Part shown: piece by piece, positions 11,231 to 24,240 of the stretch | Numbering within the stretch: position 1 is the first letter of the stretch | Layout of the letters: every line of letters begins with the position of its first letter | Assembly: GCA_036023115.1 (NCBI GenBank) | Contig: JAYKKT010000061.1 | Coordinates: 17,459,501-17,523,500 of the forward strand | Length of the DNA: 64,000 nt | Source: Brasenia schreberi | Taxonomy: Eukaryota; Streptophyta; Magnoliopsida; Nymphaeales; Cabombaceae | Direction of reading: 5' to 3' | Translations under genes and position numbers: made by a program | The notes under the pieces: model-generated | Database searches by the model: none | Told to the model about the DNA's origin: nothing | The model's input: the letters and a program-made list of their open reading frames with translations, nothing else

Positions 11231-13574
11231 ACACAAATAATACTTCCATGTGACAATATAGAAAACAGAACAAGAAAAAGGAAGAAATATGGTAATGAAT
11301 GGTATAACTAAATAAGGATTCAAGAGTAAGAAAATCTCAATTCTGCACATATGGACACACCCCTCTTTCCACAGGCACAACAGCTTTTTGGAATTCTGCA
11401 TTGAATATTTTCAAGTACCAAACACGCATGCATGCACCTGCACACAAAACAAACAAACACACATACACCCTTCATCTGAAAGTGCCTGAGGGTTATCTAT
11501 GGAAACGCTTAGGATCAGACCATAAAACAATGGAAGTTGGTTGAACCGTATACTACCAGCCATTTCAAAATTGGGATGGATGACGGTAATAATACTATGT
11601 TCTTAACAATCTTCAATCTTCATACTAATTTATGCACTCTTTATATTGAATCTAAAAGGACCAAGTCATCTAGAGCCTTATTTGAACAAAAGTTCAGCAC
11701 AAATTCCTGCAACACACGCTTATTGTTGTCATAGTTTCAATCTTTCAACATTCAAAGTAGATGACCATCCTCAGAGGGATTCCTGAAAACTAGCAACAAC
11801 TCTGTCTAATCCATTCACTAGGTGGACAACTTTGCTGCAAGTTTGCATTGAGGCATGTTACATTATTGAGAGTGCATGTCTCTTTATGATTAAGCTGCTA
11901 AAAGGAAATTTGTATCCTTTACAAGGTTAAACTTCTTTCATATTAAGAACAACCATAGTGAGTGCACTATCCAAGTTTTGCTTCATGTATTCTTAAACCT
12001 AAGTTTTACAGGAGACGAGAGTGGTTCTTCAACATATTATCTTCATATTGGTACAAGCAGTTGTGACTCCATCATGGTATAGGCATATGTAATCAAGGCA
12101 TTTATTCACTGCAAGTGTCAATCACAAAATAATACAAGAACGCAGGTAACCACTATTTGAGAAAGTTTGGCGTTCCTCTAAAAAAAGATCACTCCTGCAG
12201 TCCAGGACAGGAGATCGTTAGCACACCCAAACCTTGGTTGCCTTATGCTCATTGCAAGCTTCCATCTTTTAGGAGCTTGTAATTTTAACTTAATAGACTA
12301 AATTCAGATGATTTACCTTGCCTTAGACAAAAACTTTTCTTCTTCTCTACTTAGTCGGTCATTGGAAATGAACCACATAAAGTATTGTTAAAATTACTTC
12401 ATAGAAACTCATTGTGCCATGTATTCATAACAAGGTGATACAAGAAAATAAGACCAAGACAGGAAGGCTATCAGTTTAAACTGGCATACAGATATAATAA
12501 ATCGAAGAAACACAAATTACAAATGTTTACCTCATAAACACCAGGGTTCATTAACAAGAGATCACGACTGCCTGACAACAATTGCCATACAAGGCCTCTT
12601 AAGCAATCAGGAATCCCCTTCCTCATGCGCCTTTTGACTACAAGAGGTTTTGTCCTGACATAGTCTTTCCAATTGCTTCCACCCACCCCGATCATTTTTC
12701 TCCATTTTCTGATTCTTCTTTCATCCCTGAAAGAACTTAAAATAGTGAATGGCCTGGAAACTACACTGAGTGATAAATGGGGATGATGAAAAGAGTAGCA
12801 AAAACTGAATGAAAATTTAGTACAGAAACTGCCTTAGACATGAAGCAAAACATGGTGTTAAAAGATGAAGGGGGACACTGCAACACATATGTCCAGTTGT
12901 ACAGCAAAGTGGGACACATTGCATACAAAATTGTGCTTCAAGTTTAATGAACTAATTGTAAGGCATAGAACTGCTTACGTGATAAAGGCTTGTCAGCAAG
13001 TGTGTTCTAAACATACAATTACTATAAACTGCTGTCAGACTTACTAGGATTCATCAGTTTTAATCCGGTTATTCACTTAGAGAAACTTTCATATTCTATT
13101 TTATATTCCCATTCTAGATCTTGGATGCAGGATACATTAAGCAATTTAAACTGATAGCATTTGAGAAACAGTTAAAAACGTATACAACTAAAAAGTTAAA
13201 CTTCTGGCCCTGGCACTTCAATTGTCTCCATGCCCAGTGCTTTTACCCCTTTTCTGAAGGGTTCAATTGTTTCACCCATATACAGATAACACGGCAAATA
13301 GCAGCCCTCAACCCATAGAAGACCAGAAGAAATTATAAAAGATAAGTCAGTTTTGGCATCAATATGCATGCAAAACACACCAGCTTGAAGTTATTCTGTA
13401 AAAACACTAAGAAGCATACCTCTCTTGTTCAATGCTTGACCTGCTCCTGCTCAAGGACTCTGCAGTTTGATCTTGTTTAAGAAAGCCAAATCTATCGACT
13501 GGTTGCAAAGGAGGAATAGGATCTTCATCCATCTCTTCAAAAAAAATTCTCCTCTCCATTCCATGACCTTCCAT

Positions 13575-15092
13575 AGCCTCCCTAATGTTAAACTAGATAT
13601 GTGCAGAGTATTTCACTTACAGAAAGCCTTCCCGTGTGAAAATTTTGGGCTACATTTTGACAATAAAAATGAGGAAAAAAGAAACTTAAGTCAATAGAAA
13701 ACCTTACCTAGTACACACCCAGAAACAAATTTCAAGATGTGAAGATGCTATGACCTGAATCCTAATATAAAAGCAAGTAATATCCACATTGATCACAATT
13801 GGATAGCAAAGTAATGATTCTTACAACAATGTAATGTAGTGATTGGTAAAATACGTTACCACTTGAGTTTTCTGCAGACAAGTTGAAATAGACCACATCA
13901 AGCTTCAATTTGCACCATGTGAAGGTTTAAACTTTAGTCTGTCCTTTTCACCAATTCCTTCGTTCACATTAAAAATCACACCAACCCTAAGAACTAAACC
14001 ATAACACAATCATCAGTTATTCCTTAATGGAACAGGGGAAGGAGAAAAAGCTATTCGTTTACATACATTGTGTATCTGAGGGTATCTCAAATCATATTTT
14101 ATTTATCATGGTAAAGGAATCTGTTTCTAAATATACATGCATCATGGGATTCAAACCTCAGAGTAAATCAAATGTCAGAATAGTAACATAATTACAGGAA
14201 AAAGAATAAGCTTGTATAGAACAATTAAAATTCATTGTTAATCAGGGACTAATGATTTTATAACCATAAGGGCATATGTGACGGAATGTAAATAATCATT
14301 TCCTTTCAGTAAATTGAAAGCTCTTCTTCCAATGCAGGTGATCGCTGGTTTCTTTGTCTCACCAAGAATGACAGATTAAATAGCTGCACTTAAGAGGGAT
14401 AACAGATTAAATACTAAAAGCAGTATCTCCAACAGTAAAATTTCGAAAGAGAATGACACCATAAAGTCAACATAACAATGCCCCAACGGATTAACCAACA
14501 TTTACCATGCATTTTACGCAAGATCATAACAAACAAAGGCGATTAATACACAACTACAAGTTCACAATTTCATTGATTTAGGAAAAAGTTCACTCTTCTG
14601 TTAGACAAAACACAAGCGCTGTCCTTGTTTAAGGAAGAACAATTGGAAATTATCATCTGTTCCACGTAGTGACAAAAACCCACTATCGTTATGACACAGA
14701 TAAATCAAAATGTAAATGTATCAATGACAAAAAAAAATTCACTGCCAGTTAAAGAAGTGAAATTTCGGAAGACATCGAACCGGAAAGGAGAAAACCATCT
14801 CGAAAAAGGGAAAAGAAATCTGAGAGTTTTAGACGCAGCAATTCACAAATAATTCATCACAGGACTCGTAAAAATGAATCAAATCACGTTCGCAAATGGA
14901 ATAACGTTCCAGACCCAAAAGTACCACCGTCCTTAAACTGCATGCAAATCTAAATCAACATCAAAGCAGGGAAGCAAAGGCATCATAGAAAGAGAATCTC
15001 GACTGCCCACCAAATTCCTAGAGGAGAGAGCACCCACCCAAAATTTGACGTATTTCTGAAGTATAGCAGGTCGGCCAGGCCCCATTTACACC
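13575..15092. other. Upstream part of the TBC gene: 5' intron/leader, no coding exon seen
   Basis: No further TBC-like coding sequence is found upstream of 13574. The AG at about 13588-13587 on the minus strand could be the acceptor of an intron in the 5' untranslated region. AT-rich, with no repeats recognised. Confidence 0.35.
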
Positions 15093-15135
15093 CAATCAGG
15101 AGAAAGAGAGAGGGGGAGAGAGAGCGAGGGGGATC
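15093..15135 (-). promoter_or_regulatory. Pyrimidine-rich (CT) tract, possible leader/Y-patch of the TBC gene
   Basis: On the minus strand the sequence reads as a CTCTCTCT- and CCCCCTC-rich tract upstream of the TBC gene. Pyrimidine patches of this kind are common near plant transcription starts and in leaders. No convincing TATA box was placed, so this is suggestive only. Confidence 0.3.
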
Positions 15136-16391
15136 GCCATCGTCGGGAGTGGTGTTTGGTTTAGGGATGGACCAGGTTGAACCCAAGCAGATCCATGGAA
15201 GGAGTTGACCCGATCCACCCACCAACAACCCTGCTTCTTTTCGCATTGCGCGACCAACTCCAATCTAACACTCGGTGTCCGTTAAAGTTTCACATCCAAA
15301 CTTGGCCATCCGCATGGACAGCCCAAACCGCATTAACGTTTAAGTTGACACGAACCGACACGAGGCCAAAAATTCACCCTAAGACCCGAAACCCATCCTT
15401 TGTTTGGACAAAACGTGTTTGAAGATGGATTGACATCAGTTATGGCTTCGTTACAAACTGAATCCAGTGACACCGAACACAACTTATATAGTTTCACTTG
15501 TAGAGTTAATGCCATCTGGAAAGGGTATCAACGGTTTGGATTTCTTTAATATCCAACCTGATACTTTGCGGTCGGTTTGAGTTAAGAAACCTCTATCCTA
15601 TTAATACTCGGATCACTATGATTTTAGGGTATAGGTTCAGATTCAGGTATAGGTTCAGGTTCAATGAGTAAAGGGACTGGTGTGGGGGTAAAAGATGGGC
15701 ATATATATGCTGAACATGGGTCGGATATCTTATCCCTGTACCTGATTGGGAGGGGTATTTCCCACCCCATTCAGGTCGGCTAGGGTCGGGTGGCATCCTT
15801 ACCGAACTGCCAGCCACCCCTCTCCCTGTTTTGATAAAAAAGCGGACAAACGTAGTGAAATCTAGCGTACGGACCCTCACACCAGAAAGGAGGGGAGAAG
15901 TTTGGTGCATGCTCTGGTGCGCTGGTTCCGTTATATATATATATATATTACTAATTATAAATTACTATTAGTAGTAGTATGATTATTATTATCCAAAAGG
16001 GAGAAATTCTTTATTCACTGATAAGGCCCCCCCAGCAACGAAAAGACGGGCACACCGATTGGTCACGGTGGTAGCACCGTGTGAGAGAAGAACGGCAGCT
16101 TCCTGTAGCTTTGGTTCTCGTCACCACCGGCCTCACTTCCAAAGTCCCAGCAAGTTCCTCTGACGCAGGTTCTCATAGCTCGTAGATTCTCACAATTTCC
16201 TTCCACAAGAAATTTGCTGAATTCTTATATTTCCTGCTATAGTGAACGAATAGTTCGTTGGTGTTCTTATTTTTCGGATGAAGATGATCCCCACTGTTGA
16301 TTTTCAGTCTTTCGGCGAACTATGCCTTTAATTTGCAGTATTGTTTTCTTTGAAGCTGCCTTTAGACGATTGGGAAACCACCAAAGGAAAG
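15136..16391. other. Shared intergenic region of the head-to-head gene pair
   Basis: Lies between the divergent TBC and FTSHI3-like genes and presumably held both promoters. It contains a (TA)n run at about 15932-15949. A splice-acceptor-like TTTAATTTGCAG ends at about 16338, suggesting a leader intron before the FTSHI3-like start. No gene is seen. Confidence 0.45.
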
Positions 16392-17253
16392 ATGGTTCAC
16401 TGTTTTTCTATCTCTTGTTGCCGCACCGATAGGTCAAGTTTTCCATCTCTAGATGTGTCTGTGAATTGTTGGGGCAGATCGCAAACCCACCACTTTAAGG
16501 TCAGAACGGTTAGAACTTCTTTACATTGTAGGACCGTTTCATATGTTCGGTTGCGGAAAACGAAATCATCGCCTCCATATGGAGGCTTGAATTCGCCGGT
16601 TTTTCATTTGCATCATTTTTCTACGTCGATTCCTTTAGTGGGTTGCTGTTGTAATATTCCATCTGATGGTGGAAAAGTGTGTGCTGCGATTCAATCACGA
16701 ATGGTCTAGGAACATACTGAAAGCCAACGTCGCACTTTAAGAAAGCGATTGACGCTTAGATTGCGGCCTAGGCTGCGTTTGTTGTCGAATAAATTGAGAA
16801 GGGTATCATTCGAGGAACTTGGATTGTTATTGAGAAAGAATTCGAGAAACGTGATTGTTTATTTCGCGATGGCAGATGTTTTTGGTTTATGCTATATATT
16901 CCTTAGATTAACATCGACGCCTTCGCCCAAGATCCTACCTTATTCAGACTTGATTATGAATCTTCAAGCTGGTTGTGTTACAAAAGTACTTTTTGAAGAA
17001 GGTTCACGGCGTATATTTTTTAATACAGCACCTCAGGCTCTGGAAAACTCATTGGCATCTGCAGCAGATTCACTTGCGGTTGAGGCAAAAGAAATTAGGG
17101 GACCTCATGACATGAAGAACATTAAAAATCATACATTAAAGCATGTCAGTACAAAGGGGGTATTGTGAACCATTCACCTTACGAAAGCATCGCCATAACC
17201 TTCAGCACAAGACTGTTGAAAGAACCACTTTACCTTTGATTTTTGGCACATGA
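16392..17253 (+). pseudogene. FTSHI3-like chloroplast inactive FtsH, N-terminal remnant
   Basis: ATG at 16392 begins a Ser/Arg/Thr-rich, acid-poor N-terminus typical of a chloroplast transit peptide. The frame continues through RLTLRLRPRLRLLSNKLRR, a membrane segment (about VYFAMADVFGLCYIFLRL) and the FtsH N-domain stretch ILPYSDLIMNLQAG with VLFEEGSRRIFFNT. These resemble FTSHI3, a FtsH homologue lacking protease activity in the plastid envelope.

Lesions: an in-frame TAG at 16707-16709 separates transit peptide from mature part, although both halves stay in one frame. A TGA at 17166-17168 is bypassed by a 1-nt shift, after which PFTLRKHRHNLQHKTVE reads to 17253. No AAA ATPase (Walker motifs) or M41 domain follows, though such proteins are about 600 aa. 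The neighbour TBC gene supports the identity. An assembly error or an intron hiding the rest beyond the window is possible but less likely. Confidence 0.65.
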
Positions 17254-17710
17254 ACAACTTGTCCAAGATCTCAATAAGCATTAAAAAGTCACTCATAGAA
17301 CAAGAAACCTTCTTATGGGAATTAAATCGTTCCACTCATCACTCTGTGTTCTTTCTCATGTCAACTAAAGAGAGAGAGTGTATATAATGGAGAAAGAATA
17401 GGAAGAATAGAATATAAGGAAGGGAGGTCGCGGAAAGCCAAGCAACCACTTCTCTCTCATGGGCATAAAAATATGTTCCTCTAGTCACTGGACTCACTAC
17501 CTCTATCTCCTTAGAGGAAAAAAAGAGGAAAGGAGGAAAATTGAGGAAGAGGAGATATTGTTGGGAAGAATGGTCACCACCCTCCTCTCTCTCTTCACCC
17601 ATGTTATCCTTTATCCTTTGTTTCTATCATATATTCTTATAACCTCTGGTATACTCTTCTTGTTCATATGAATGAAACAATATATTCATCTACTATATAA
17701 AATTAAGAAA
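17254..17710. other. Non-genic region after the FTSHI3-like remnant
   Basis: No continuation of the FtsH reading frame was found in any frame. Purine-rich GA tracts occur at about 17370-17400 and 17515-17555. Nothing else is supported. Confidence 0.4.
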
Positions 17711-18243
17711 AAATTTCATAAAAGTACCTTGAGGCTTTTGGATTTTTCAATTTGATTCATATGATTTGAAAACTATTGTGCACTACCTTTTATTTTTTGA
17801 CGTTTATGAATTTGATCCTTGAATCTGGCATGAAAGACATACTCAGAGATGATATGACTGTTAACTCAACAATCATATCATTATTGAGTTTAAATTTAAT
17901 TGATATTTAAGTATTATTAATATTAAACTAAAATTTATATAAATATATAAATATTATATTTAATACTAAAGAATAGTTAATATTTAAATTTAACATTAAT
18001 TAATACTTCATTATAATAATAAATATAAGCTGAGATAACCAATGATGCTAATGTGGCAGATGATATGACATCTTACTTAACTAATATAAGTTCACATGGC
18101 AATTGATAAGGGCTATGATGTCAGTTGGACTAAAACTAATAATGTTGGAAACCACAAGATAGCATAATCAATTTTCAAATCATAAGAACCAAATTGAAAA
18201 ACCAAAAGCCTCACAATGCTTTTTGTAAGGCTTTCCATGAAAT
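17711..18243. mobile_element. MITE-like element with about 65-bp terminal inverted repeats
   Basis: The left arm (17711-17773) contains GAGGCTTTTGGATTTTTCAA and TTTGATTCATATGATTTGAAAA. The right arm (about 18171-18243) contains the reverse complement with a few mismatches. The roughly 400-bp interior is very AT-rich and non-coding. The style (TTTCATAAAAGTACCTTGAGG) resembles non-autonomous Mutator-like elements. No exact target duplication was found, so family and boundaries are tentative. Confidence 0.6.
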
Positions 18244-21200
18244 GAAAATAAATCCCTATGGAGTGTGATGAAATGGGAAGCATCCCAATCAATAATTATG
18301 AAAAGTGACCTCTTGTATCATGAGACAAACTCCATTATTTGACAACAGAACCTAACTTCTTTATATGTCACGAATAAATGATTCTTCATATGCGCCACTT
18401 TTAATACTTCTCTTTTGATTTTTTTGTTTAATTTTCTAAAGGAAACTTCCTTATGAACAAATATCATAGTGAAAGCACTTAAAATTAAGCTTAGATTTGG
18501 AACCAATATCGACTTTGATCTTGCTTGGCCTTTTCTCGTTTATGCATTGTTTTGTCTGCCTTTTATTGCTAAACTGTTTGTACTTAGAATACCAGTACTG
18601 TTCCGATGAGGAGCAAAGTTACAGAAGGCAACTACAAGAGTTCTTCAGCAATCTTGCTAAGTATTGATAACAAAAGAGCCCACAAGTTTATGTTCATCAC
18701 TGTCAGCTGATTTATGATGTCATTCACTCCATTCTATGCTACTCAACTGAAAGTATATTTAAGCATTAAACTGATCAACTGTCAAATACTGCATTCGTTC
18801 CATATTATTCCTTTCCAGCAAGGCCAGCCCAAGCAATACAATAAGGCCGCTCGCTTGATGAAGTTAAACAAGGCAATTGCAACTCAAGTAAGGGTACAAG
18901 GCACAACTTCATGCCACGAGCCAATGCAGGCCAATGTGCAGCTATGAGGTGAAGATCTTAAATGTATGTCACGTGTGGGAAGCTTAATTGCCCATGTATG
19001 AAAGACCTGTCTCCAATATCTAGGCATGACAAAAACTTGGTAAATTATGAAAGTTTTATTGAAAAGCTCCTAATAAGAGATACTTCGACAATTCAAAGGG
19101 TTAAGATCCATGTGTAAATATATGCTAAGGATATATTCGAGGCGATGGTTTGAAGCTCAATTCACCATAGTGTTCTCTTATAAATGTAGGAAAAGAAGAA
19201 GAATTCTGCTGGCTTAGGTGGACGACTTGTTGCCTCGAAAATCGACTTCCTTACTAGATCACAATTGCGACATACCAGTAAACGCGGTTAAGGTTGGTAT
19301 CTCTTACGACCTTTGGCACCAAATAAGCAAACTTGATAGAATTAGAAAACGTGTAGGTTCTCAAGCATCCTAGGCAGTAGCTTAGACTGAAGAAGATGAG
19401 TTCACCTCCATTTCCCAGAAAACTGTTGTCAAGAGGCAAGCAATATGGTAACGGAGGAAGAGGGTGTGAAGAGACTAAGTTTCCTGTAAGGGAAAAAGCT
19501 AACACTAGGAGAAAGAACACCAAGAATACAAAGAATAAAGTTTTTTGCTTCTAAAAGGGGAAAAATACATAAAAAGGATTATAAGGCATATGTTTTTGAA
19601 TGTCTGAAAAGGGATCTTTTCTTTCTTCTTCTTTTATACCTTCTTTTTCCTATGTCAGTGCTCCCTCACTCTTCCCACCACCTCTCACCTTCATTGAACA
19701 GCCACACATTCCACGCAGAGTTGGCTCTCGCATGAGCTTGCTACTGCCCCATGAGGAGGAATCAAGTAGAGGTAGTACCACTCATGCGGGATGGTCTAGA
19801 TCCCGTGTTCCCCCTTAATTGGGCCGGCACGTGCCTGTTAAGGATGAACTTTTGGCTTACCTTCGGCCATTTTTTCATCCATGCGTGCTCCACATTTAAA
19901 TATGTTTGGTGCCACATAATTGGTAAACGGCATTTCCCGTTTCCTCAACTATCGATCAATATTTTTATTTTACCAATATTGCTGCCGAATTTCGAATCTT
20001 AACATGACCTCTTCTAGTATGACTCACCTTTGATGAAATTCGATTCCAGCTAAAGTCCCTCACCCAACTACAACTTGGATCTAATACTACTTCTTGGACA
20101 AAAGTATATTTCTCATCTTGATAAAACTCATTAATCCAACAAGTTGATCGACAAACTCAATAATTGAACAAGTAATTAAAATAATAAATAATAAAATACA
20201 AAAGAGTGATCAACCCATTTCACATGCAAATACCTTGAAAAGAGAAGTACATACTATACGATAGAGAATTACACCAACCGAAATTAGAGAATCCAACAAA
20301 AAAAAAGTTACACTAAGTAGGCTCAACTACATGGACTCTTAGTGATGATGGAGCCTGATCTTATGATATATTAGTATTTGATTTTGGAAAGAAAAGACCA
20401 CGGTTGTTGTTTTCTTTTATGCTTTAGAAGCCTTTCCCTCCTCTTAAAGTCTGATGCCAAATTATAATACATTTTTACTAGAGCTTCACATTATTACCTT
20501 TCTAAATGTTTGGGCTATCAAACATGCCTCTTGTTTTGTTTTTACTTAGTGTTACACCAGCTCTTTCTCATATAACCTTATTCAGAATTTGAACTTTATT
20601 TTATATGCACACATTGCCACTCAATATCTTTATTTTTGCCACATAAATGTCATGATCATTTACTGCCCAACAGCCTATAAAGATGACATTTATGATCATT
20701 CACTGGGGTTGGTCTTACAGTAGCCTTATGCTATTTACAACCCCAGTGAAGGCATGCAAGCGGTAAAACATGGGAGCAAAACCTCTACCAATCTAAGCCA
20801 AAGCACATTCAGCAAGTTCAGATTATTAAATCTGTCCTGGCCCTAAGTCCTAAGAGCTTCATTATGAAACAAAAAATGCCATATATTGGAGCATGTGAAG
20901 AAAATAAAGAAAAGAAACAACATTCCATGCTTAAGCATAATTTCATTCTAAAAATAACAAGGCTAACAAAAGACCAACTTTACATCCTCATTTAATATAA
21001 CTATTAAATACATTTTCATAATTGGATTTTGAGAGTACATATAAGACAAACATGTAAGAGTTTTTTCATATTTTTCATGTTGTTTCTTACATAAAGTAAC
21101 GATTGTATATATTCTGTCATTTGTAGGTATAAGATGTTTTTTCTTGAGGTTAACAAGAATTGTTTTTAACCTTTACTTTTATGAGCATGAAGAATGAAGA

Positions 21201-22439
21201 GAATTATTTTTCAATATTGAGGTATGTGAGGTAGTTATGCATGTAGAAAGTTGCAATTAATAATAACCATGATCTCATGTTGGTGAATGCCATTCATTCA
21301 ATTCATATTAAGATGCAATACACTTCTTATTTAGATGGCACATTTCAAAAAATATTAAAGGATTTATTGTAAAATTGACAATGAATAACTATATGGTGAG
21401 TGCATCTGGTGCAAGTTGGAGGATGATCAGATAAAAGCAATGAAGGTAATGAAATTGAAGTAGAAAAATTTATTTTCTTAGTCTCTTACACTAAAAGGCA
21501 GTAGTGGACCTGTATAACGATAGAATCATCTTAGCATGGATAGATATGATAATTTATTATGATATTCATACTAATAGGTATATACATTTAGTTGTTAATG
21601 CATGAATGAGGATGAACCAAGCAAATATAGGTAATATCATAGATAAAGAACAATAATATATGTTCTTCTTGCCTAATAGGTATGTAAAATAAGTCAATGT
21701 GCCCAAGCAATACACTTTACTTGTATACAATTAATGGGTATGTAAAATAGGCAATAACAAAGATAAAAACAATAATAAAGATAAATATTACTTTACTTGT
21801 ATGAAGAATGATTGTCTTATTGTCTAGTTGAAGGAGTACAAACTCGGCACAACTAATCAATGGAGTTTCGTAAAATAAAATAATGTATCCAGCAATATAC
21901 CACTCCATGTAGAACTTGTCACACTCACGAAGATATGCTGGGGATGCCAAAGTGCTCAAGTTGAAAACAATGTAAGCTTATTGTTTCTCAAGTGGTATTC
22001 TATGGCTCGTATTGTACTTTATATGCACAGGGCAGTTTATTCATTTGTAAGAGATGATCTTATTAGAGCAATTGAGATACCTTGACGACAACCATATGAT
22101 GATTACTAGTCAATCTATATTATATAAAATAAAAAATAAAAATGGCGCATATATAACATGTGAGACTCTGTTTAATAAAAATAAGATAGTTGAAGTTTGT
22201 AACCAGTCATCATTAAATCTAATTCTTTACAGATTTATCAAGTCAATAGATTTATCAAGTCAATCAGTAGGAAAATGTTTGTACATTTCTCATCCCCCTG
22301 CCTCCTTGTGATTCTCCATCAACTCATTATGGTAGCATGTTGCTTTTATAGGTTGGGAAATATTCATAAATCCATGCCTACAATACAAAATATAATTTAG
22401 TTACTCAATTACAAAAACAAAGTATATACAAGTACTTTA
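18244..22439. other. Non-genic region
   Basis: About 4.2 kb with only short random frames. A frame on the minus strand at 21717-21959 contains a hydrophobic stretch and lies near the plant-mobile-domain remnant at 23.2 kb. It could be a decayed continuation, but I cannot support that. Confidence 0.4.
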
Positions 22440-23014
22440 GCTAGGATTGTTCATGATTTGGTTCTAGACTTAACCTCGAACCAAACCACTAGTTTCGGCT
22501 CTCAACCTTTAGAGGACCAAACTAAATCGTGCTATGGTCAGGACTGAACCAAACTGAAGAGCCGGTTTCAGTTTGGTTCAATTTTGAACCATGGTTCTAC
22601 TAATTTAAGAATTTTGCTAAGTACAATGTATTGTGTCATGAGATTATTCTTAGATATATGGTCCACATTTTCCATGTATATGAGGTTATAAACTCATATA
22701 TATAAACTTATAAAGTTGTCAAGATTTAAATCCATATAAGTATATAAACTTTATAGATATTCACATTTTATATGTATATAAGGTTATAAAACTCATATAT
22801 ATAAACTTATAAAAATAGTATATATAAGTTTTATAATCTTATATAAAATATGAATATATATTTTAGCTTGGTTCCAATACTTGAACTATGAATTGATCGG
22901 AATCTTTTCTAACTAGAACCAAACCAAACCAAACCATGAGACATCTAGAACCAAACCGAACCACCAGTTTGGCTTGGTTTAGTTCTAGTGGATTCATTCT
23001 AAGCCCCATCTTTA
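22440..23014. mobile_element. Possible non-autonomous hAT-type element
   Basis: About 570 bp in which GGTTTGGTTC-type sequence and its complement GAACCAAACC are clustered at both ends in inverted arrangement, around a core of TATAAACTTATA-type repeats. CTTTAGC occurs at both outer edges (about 22437-22443 and 23013-23019) and could be a 7-8 bp target duplication. Ends are imperfect (TAGGATTGTTCATG on the left), so the call is tentative. Confidence 0.35.
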
Positions 23015-23180
23015 GCAAGCATAAATAACAAATTCTTACTTAAAGCAAAGTAGTATGCCCACTTGGTTGGTATGCCACGATCAAGTGACTTTTTTTAATT
23101 GCCTTTACAAGTAAGGCAACATTATTGTAAACCAAGCAAAACTGATGATCCTCCAAACATTGTAAACCAATAGCTACTTA

Positions 23181-23490
23181 TCAGTGCCAACAATCTGTCT
23201 CTAGATTTATTTGATATAATGTATACTGAAATAGATACAACAAATATAATACAACCTTCGTTTTGGGTGCATGTCCTTTACTCCTAATATGAGTCCAGAG
23301 TGTATCAAAGTAAATGACTTCAGACTTAATCTCTAAGATCACTTCACTACTAGTCATCTCTAAAAGATCACTCAAAATATCTTTCTTTATCTAACATCAA
23401 AGCAACAAGATCCCCATCTATCACAAGAGTAAGTATTTCATAAACATCGTGAAGGGTGATAATTATCTCACCCAATGGCATGTAAGGAAG
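23181..23490 (-). pseudogene. Plant mobile domain (PMD/MAIN-like) remnant
   Basis: On the minus strand, PLGEIIITLHDVYEILTL followed by VIDGDLVAL matches the conserved start of the plant mobile domain, whose typical form is a GEM/TxTLxDV motif then a pocket ending in DG. After an in-frame stop a second frame gives SDLLEMTSSEVILEIKSEV. The domain is carried by transposons and by plant MAIN/MAIL1 proteins. Stops and a frame change within 300 bp show a dead copy. Confidence 0.45.
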
Positions 23491-24099
23491 GGAGGTCTGG
23501 TTGGTTGTCAGCACTCACTTTACCATATCCAATCAACCCACTCCTATGTGTAATTCCAAACCAATTATCTTGCCTCCAATCCCCTGGTTTGACTGTTCAT
23601 GTTGTCAAAATGTTGTATCATGTATGGATTGTGATAAATTTGAGTATTCTTTGCATAGTTACATTTACATAGTTGGAATCATGAGTATTATATTTAAATA
23701 TATAATATCATTAAAATTTAAAATTACCTATTCTTACTTGATTTTATAAGTGATATGACAGGAATAATTGCAACACATCAAGGACTTTGTTACCCTCAAT
23801 TTTCTGCACTATCCATCTCAATCTCTACAATATTTGTATCACCATAATACTATAAAGGCCGGACTTTGTGGATACGTGTATCGATAAAAATCTTTTCGTA
23901 TTCCACTCAGAATCATCTGTGTGGTCATGCTTTATATGATATCATGTTATATTTTATAGATGATGCAATAACTTTATGCCCTATGAACTATACATGAATA
24001 TGAAAAAGAATAATAAATGACTCAAATAAGTGTTAGTGTATACTATAGATTATATAATATATACCGTATAAATGAAATTACAGGAAAATATAGCCCAGC

Positions 24100-24240
24100 C
24101 GCATCCCCCTAATAGGAGACTTGTGGTTCAACTGCATCTCCAACCAATAAGAACCCAAGGCTTAGCCATGTCTCTAACCAACAGATACTTATAGTATAGG
24201 CATGTCTCCACAGGAGACATGCTTACGCTGCATCTTGAGC
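24100..24240. repeat. Second, diverged palindromic tandem array
   Basis: About four units of 28-36 bp starting GCATCTCC or ATGTCTCC, including the clean hairpin ATGTCTCCACAGGAGACATG at about 24211. It is followed by GAAAATCCAAC, as is the array at 0.63-0.82 kb. Units are more eroded here. Confidence 0.5.

Noticed and set aside
13196..13378. 60-codon minus frame within TBC intron 1
   Set aside because: It lies between exons 1 and 2, which join in phase without it, and resembles no part of the family.
14983..15246. 87-codon minus frame as a possible first TBC exon
   Set aside because: Composition is not protein-like for the family, it includes the CT tract, and no phase-compatible donor was seen.
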